This document shows positions 60,111-64,000 of a DNA stretch of 64,000 bases, one piece after another (the stretch's first letter is position 1; every line of letters starts with the position of its first letter). Origin of the DNA: JAIQFL01 sp035295745 (GTDB taxonomy: Bacteria > Acidobacteriota > Terriglobia > Bryobacterales > Bryobacteraceae); NCBI GenBank assembly GCA_035295745.1, contig DATGIL010000098.1, forward strand, positions 62,001 to 126,000, given 5' to 3'. A model generated the notes under the pieces. That model had not been told where the DNA came from. It searched no databases and saw nothing but the letters and a program-made list of their open reading frames with translations. The position numbers and the translations under genes were made by a program.

Positions 60111-62528
60111 ATGCAGGACATTCTGTTTACCCTCCGGACGCTGCGCAAAAGCCCGGTCTTCGCGTTGTCTGCAATCCTCGCCGCGGGGCTGGGAATCGGC
60201 GCCACCAGCGCGATCTTCAGCATTGTCGACGGCGTGCTCCTGCGCCCACTTCCCTTCCCCCATTCCGAACGGCTGGTGAACGTCTGGGAGAACAATCAGA
60301 AGCGTAATATCCCGCGCATGAACACCGCGCCCGGGAACTACTACGACTGGCGCGTTCAGAACCAGGTGCTCTCCTCCATCGGCGCCTATCAAGGCTCCAC
60401 CTTCAATCTCGCCACGCCCGATGGCGAACCCGAGCGGTTCCTTGGAGCTATCTGTGATCCCGGCTTCTTCTCCGCACTCCAGGTTTCGCCGTTCCTGGGA
60501 CGTACGTTCACGGAAGAAGATGACCAGGCAGACCACGGAAACGTCGTCCTGCTGAGTTTCAATGTCTGGCAGCAGCGATTCGGCGCCGATACCAGCATCA
60601 TCGGCCGCACTTTGAATCTCGATGGCACGCCCAAAACAGTGGTCGGCGTCATGCCGCGCGGCTTCGAGTATCCGCCCCTCGCGACCATGTGGGGTCCGCT
60701 GGCCCTCGACAATCCCACGCGGGAGCGTCGTGACTTCCACCGGCTGCGCGTCATTGGACGGCTGCGCGACGGCGTCAGCCTGGAACGCGCCCGCAACGAT
60801 TTTCAGACCATTGGTGCGCGCCTGGCGGCGCAATACCCCTTCATGAATCAGGACGAAACTGTGATCGTGAACCCGCTACTCGACGACATTGTCGGCGATA
60901 TCCGCCCCGCTCTGCTGGTTCTGCTCGGAGCGGTGGGGTTCGTGCTGCTTTTGGCCTGCGCGAACGTCGCGAACCTGCTGCTCGCCAAGGCTTCGGGCCG
61001 CGAGCGCGAGATCGCGATCCGCACCTCTCTGGGAGCCGGTCGTGGGGCCATTCTCCGCCAGATGCTCACCGAGAGCCTGATCCTGGCGCTTCTGGGCGGC
61101 GCAGTCGGGCTGCTCCTGGCGGATGGCGCTTTCCAATGGCTCATCGCAGTCGCTCCCGCCAACGTGCCCCGCCTCAACGAAGTCGGTCTGAACTGGCGAG
61201 TGACCGAGGTGACTATGCTTTTGTCGCTTCTTACAGGTATTCTTTTCGGCCTGGCGCCGGCGTGGCACGCTTCACGGGTCGACGTGAATTCGCTTTTGAA
61301 GGAGGGCATGCGCGGCACCAGCGGACGGAACCGCGTCCGCGGCGCACTGGTTATCTGCCAGGTCGCCATCACCTTGACCCTGCTTGCCGGGGCGGGATTG
61401 CTGATCCGCAGCTTTTACGAGATCGCCCACGTCGACCCGGGCTTCAATCCCGAACACCTGATGACCATGCGGTTGCTGCCCGCCGCGTACAAATATCGGG
61501 ACCATCCCGAACTGCAGATGCAGCTGGCACGGAATATCTTGCGCGATGTCTCCGCGTTGCCCGGAGTGAAGTCCGCAGCCGTGGGGACGGATGTCCCGCT
61601 CCTCGGCAATCCCATCTACATCATGCGATTCGAAGGACGCCCGCCCGTGACCGTCTCGCAGTCCCCGCTAGCCAATTATTTCGCCGTCACTCCGGGCTTC
61701 TTCGAGACCATGGGGATGCGGCTGCTCCGGGGCCGCGCCGTCACCGATCGCGACACACCGCAGACGCCGCTGGTCGCGGTAATCAATCAGACCCTGGTCG
61801 ACCGTTACTTCTCGGGCCAGGACCCGATCGGGAAGCGACTCGAAATCGGCTTCGCCGATCCACCCAACTGGCGCGAGATTGTCGGCGTGGTGGCCGACGT
61901 GCGCAGTGCCGGACTCGATCAGGACACCCCCGTCCAGGTCTACACTGCTTACTTGCAGCGCCCGATGGTCTTCTCGAACCTGCCGATTCCCGCCCTGAGC
62001 GTGCTCGCCCGCGCCACCGGCGATCCGTGGGTAGTTTCGTCTCCGATGAAGTCCGCAATCCTGGGAGTCGACCGGTCACAACCCGTCTTTGCGATCCAAC
62101 CGATAACGGAGGTGGTGTCGAAGTCCATCGCGCAGCGCAAGCTGTCCCTCATTCTCCTGGCCTTCTTCGCCTCGGCCGCACTCCTGCTGGCGGCGATCGG
62201 CGTATATGGTGTGCTGTCGTACCGGGTGACACAGCAGACCGGGGAGATCGGTATCCGCATGGCGCTGGGCGCGCGGCAGGCGCAAGTGCTGCTGCAGGTG
62301 GAAACGCAGGGCATGGGGTTAGTGCTCGCCGGCCTGGTCGTGGGACTTGCCGCAGCGCTGATGCTCACGCGCTTCATGACGTCCTTGCTGTTCCGGGTCA
62401 ACGCGCGGGATCCGCTCACGTTCGGCGTCGCGGCCGGAACTCTGATTGTAGTTTCGCTCCTCGCCTGCTATCTCCCGGCGCGACGGGCCGCACGAGTTGA
62501 CCCGATGACCGCTCTAAGAAGTGAGTAG
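60111..62528 (+). CDS. ADOP-family permease (FtsX/MacB type), no prefix domain
   Basis: 805 residues from ATG 60111 (MQDILFTLRTLRKSPVFALS). Upstream in-frame starts at 59988 and 60060 would run through repeat DNA and are unlikely. Layout: first transmembrane helix, MacB-like periplasmic domain, FtsX block (ALLVLLGAVGFVLLLACANV), second periplasmic domain, final FtsX block ending RRAARVDPMTALRSE. It lacks the helical prefix of the other ADOP protein at 11.5-14.1 kb. No ATPase partner is near. A strong ribosome site is missing; CTACTATACAAACT just upstream may be a promoter -10 region. Confidence 0.9.
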   Translation: MQDILFTLRTLRKSPVFALSAILAAGLGIGATSAIFSIVDGVLLRPLPFPHSERLVNVWENNQKRNIPRMNTAPGNYYDWRVQNQVLSSIGAYQGSTFNLATPDGEPERFLGAICDPGFFSALQVSPFLGRTFTEEDDQADHGNVVLLSFNVWQQRFGADTSIIGRTLNLDGTPKTVVGVMPRGFEYPPLATMWGPLALDNPTRERRDFHRLRVIGRLRDGVSLERARNDFQTIGARLAAQYPFMNQDETVIVNPLLDDIVGDIRPALLVLLGAVGFVLLLACANVANLLLAKASGREREIAIRTSLGAGRGAILRQMLTESLILALLGGAVGLLLADGAFQWLIAVAPANVPRLNEVGLNWRVTEVTMLLSLLTGILFGLAPAWHASRVDVNSLLKEGMRGTSGRNRVRGALVICQVAITLTLLAGAGLLIRSFYEIAHVDPGFNPEHLMTMRLLPAAYKYRDHPELQMQLARNILRDVSALPGVKSAAVGTDVPLLGNPIYIMRFEGRPPVTVSQSPLANYFAVTPGFFETMGMRLLRGRAVTDRDTPQTPLVAVINQTLVDRYFSGQDPIGKRLEIGFADPPNWREIVGVVADVRSAGLDQDTPVQVYTAYLQRPMVFSNLPIPALSVLARATGDPWVVSSPMKSAILGVDRSQPVFAIQPITEVVSKSIAQRKLSLILLAFFASAALLLAAIGVYGVLSYRVTQQTGEIGIRMALGARQAQVLLQVETQGMGLVLAGLVVGLAAALMLTRFMTSLLFRVNARDPLTFGVAAGTLIVVSLLACYLPARRAARVDPMTALRSE

Positions 62529-62549
62529 TCCCGAGCGTCATAATCGGTA

Positions 62550-64000
62550 ATGATGCGTCTGCGATCCTGGTTCGGCCGCTCTTCCGTGACACAAGAGATC
62601 GCGGAGGTGCAGCGCCGTCGGGCAGAGTTGAACAGGCTCGACGACTCCGGCCTGCGCGAACGCTACCGCAACTCGCAGAATCTGTTGGAAGTCCTGGCGG
62701 TCGTCGCAGTCGTCGCTTCGCGGGTTCTGGGCCTCGACATGTTCGAGGTGCAACTGCATGGCGCGCGGGCGCTGGCCCAGGGGGCAATCGCCGAGATGCA
62801 GACCGGAGAAGGCAAGACTCTCGCCTGCACCCCAGCCGTCGCCTGGTACGCCCGCGACGGACGCGGCGTCCACGTGATGACCGTCAACGACTACCTCGCC
62901 CGCCGCGACGCCCGGTGGATGGGCGGCATCTACCAGTTTCTGGGCCTGTCGGTCGGCTGCGTCCAACAGACCATGCCCTCAGTGGAGCGCGCCGAGCAAT
63001 ATCGCCGCGACATCACCTACAGCACCGCCAACGAGATCGGTTTCGACTTCCTTCGCGACCAGATCGCCCTCTCTCTTGAGGAACAGGTCCACCGTCCGTT
63101 TCATGCCGCCGTCATCGACGAGGCCGATTCGATCCTGATCGACGAAGCGCGCATTCCGCTGATCCTCGCCGGGGGCCAGGCAGACGAGGAAGTGCTGGCC
63201 CGCCAGGTGGACCCGATCGTCCGCCGCTTCCGGCGAGGACTCGAGTTCACGCTCGACGAATTCGGCCGCAACATCGCTCTTACCGAGGCCGGGATTCGGA
63301 TCGTCGAGAGCACCACTCGTTGCGGCAATCTGTACGACGAGCCCAACCTGGACCTCTATACCGCAGTCCACAATGCCATCCATGCGCATGACTTGCTGCG
63401 GCGCGATGTCGACTATGTGGTGAAAAACGGCGCGATCGAATCCGTCGACCAGTTCAAGGGGCGAATTGCGCAAGACCGGCGTTGGCCCGCGGGGCTTCAC
63501 ACCGCCATCGAGGCGAAAGAAGGCTTGGCATTCCGGCGGCAAGGCCGCGTCCTGGGCTCCCTCACCCTGCAGAATCTGGTGGCGCTGTACCCGAAGGTTT
63601 GCGGTATGACCGGTACCGCGGCGACCCAGGCAGAGGAGTTTCGCACCTGCTACGGACTCAATGTTGAAGTGATTCCGACGAATCGCCCGGTGATCCGGTT
63701 GGACGAACCGGACTTGGTCTTCGCCACTCAAGCAGAAAAGGAGCAGGCCGTGGCCGAGGAGATTCAGCGCGTCCATGCGACCGGGCAGCCGATCCTGGTG
63801 GGGACTGCGAGCGTGGAGGAGTCGGAGCGGCTCAGCAGGTCTCTGGCCTCGATCCCGCATGCCGTGCTCAATGCGCGCAACGAAGAAGAGGAGGCCGGAA
63901 TCGTAGCCCGGGCCGGCCAGCGGGGGGCAGTCACCATCTCCACCAACATGGCCGGACGCGGCGTCGATATTCAACTCGGCGAGGGGGTGGCTGAACTGGG
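62550..64000 (+). CDS. SecA-like preprotein translocase ATPase (cut by window edge)
   Basis: 483 codons from ATG 62550 to the right edge. Walker A MQTGEGKT (83-90), VNDYLARRDARWM, YSTANEIGFDFLRD, the DEAD-type Walker B VIDEADSILIDEAR (190-193), the preprotein cross-linking domain, and the second motor domain (GMTGTAATQAEEF, ILVGTASVEESERLS, ISTNMAGRGVDI). SecA drives Sec-dependent export. The N-terminus is shorter and the sequence more divergent than housekeeping SecA, so it may be an accessory SecA2-type motor. The C-terminus, including any zinc-binding tail, is outside the window. Confidence 0.9.
   Translation, partial: MMRLRSWFGRSSVTQEIAEVQRRRAELNRLDDSGLRERYRNSQNLLEVLAVVAVVASRVLGLDMFEVQLHGARALAQGAIAEMQTGEGKTLACTPAVAWYARDGRGVHVMTVNDYLARRDARWMGGIYQFLGLSVGCVQQTMPSVERAEQYRRDITYSTANEIGFDFLRDQIALSLEEQVHRPFHAAVIDEADSILIDEARIPLILAGGQADEEVLARQVDPIVRRFRRGLEFTLDEFGRNIALTEAGIRIVESTTRCGNLYDEPNLDLYTAVHNAIHAHDLLRRDVDYVVKNGAIESVDQFKGRIAQDRRWPAGLHTAIEAKEGLAFRRQGRVLGSLTLQNLVALYPKVCGMTGTAATQAEEFRTCYGLNVEVIPTNRPVIRLDEPDLVFATQAEKEQAVAEEIQRVHATGQPILVGTASVEESERLSRSLASIPHAVLNARNEEEEAGIVARAGQRGAVTISTNMAGRGVDIQLGEGVAEL

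Overview
The window looks like chromosome of an Acidobacteriota bacterium, probably of the Bryobacterales/Solibacter type. This is inferred from gene content, not from a marker gene. The clues are high GC, two duplicated orphan (ADOP-type) FtsX/MacB permeases, a secreted protein ending in the Solibacter C-terminal domain (TIGR03437), three PEP-CTERM proteins, an Oar-like TonB receptor with a carboxypeptidase-regulatory domain, and many ECF sigma factor, anti-sigma and Ser/Thr kinase genes. No insertion sequence, integrase, CRISPR array or rRNA was seen.

Layout. 1-14.2 kb: the C-terminally cut AAA+ ATPase at the left edge, a sigma-54 activator with a degenerate receiver, an archaeal-type aspartyl-tRNA synthetase, a PEP-CTERM protein, a pseudokinase, an HpcH/HpaI aldolase, a STAS protein, an ECF42-type sigma/DGPF operon, an aminotransferase and an ADOP permease with a perfect palindrome at its 5' end. 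14.2-22.3 kb: a TIGR03437 beta-propeller protein, a FecR protein with a collagen-like tail, a secreted helical-repeat protein, an orphan membrane-fusion protein, class I fumarase and tRNA-Gln(TTG). 22.3-27.8 kb: an accessory zone behind the tRNA. It holds an AbiEi-HipA-like fused toxin gene with two operator-like repeats and a probable toxin-antitoxin-chaperone (TAC) module (small putative toxin, MqsA-like antitoxin with a long C-terminal extension, SecB-like chaperone). The TAC module lies between two 64-bp direct repeats that are 80% identical. 27.8-36.9 kb: a minus-strand operon of giant kelch protein, PEP-CTERM protein, Ser/Thr kinase and ECF sigma. 37.2-39.1 kb: decayed genes (metallopeptidase fragment, HAF-repeat fragment, HPF-like fragment, small membrane protein, frameshifted hdeD). 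39.5-44.9 kb: a PAS sensor kinase, a LuxR-type regulator and a hybrid kinase. 46.0-53.2 kb: a tightly coupled operon of ECF sigma, anti-sigma/FecR giant, and two ABC ATPase/permease pairs. 53.3-64 kb: a TonB receptor, a PEP-CTERM metalloprotease, ethanolamine ammonia-lyase (eutBC) without microcompartment genes, a second ADOP permease and a SecA-like ATPase cut by the right edge.

A dispersed intergenic element of about 70 bp with two potential hairpins occurs four times (about 4.3, 6.1, 7.6 and 53.2 kb). Three copies start at or within a few bases of a stop codon and sit between convergent genes; stem changes are partly compensated, suggesting a structured RNA or terminator-like role. The strongest candidates for follow-up are the TAC module, this repeat family, the AbiEi-HipA fusion and the palindrome in front of the first ADOP gene.
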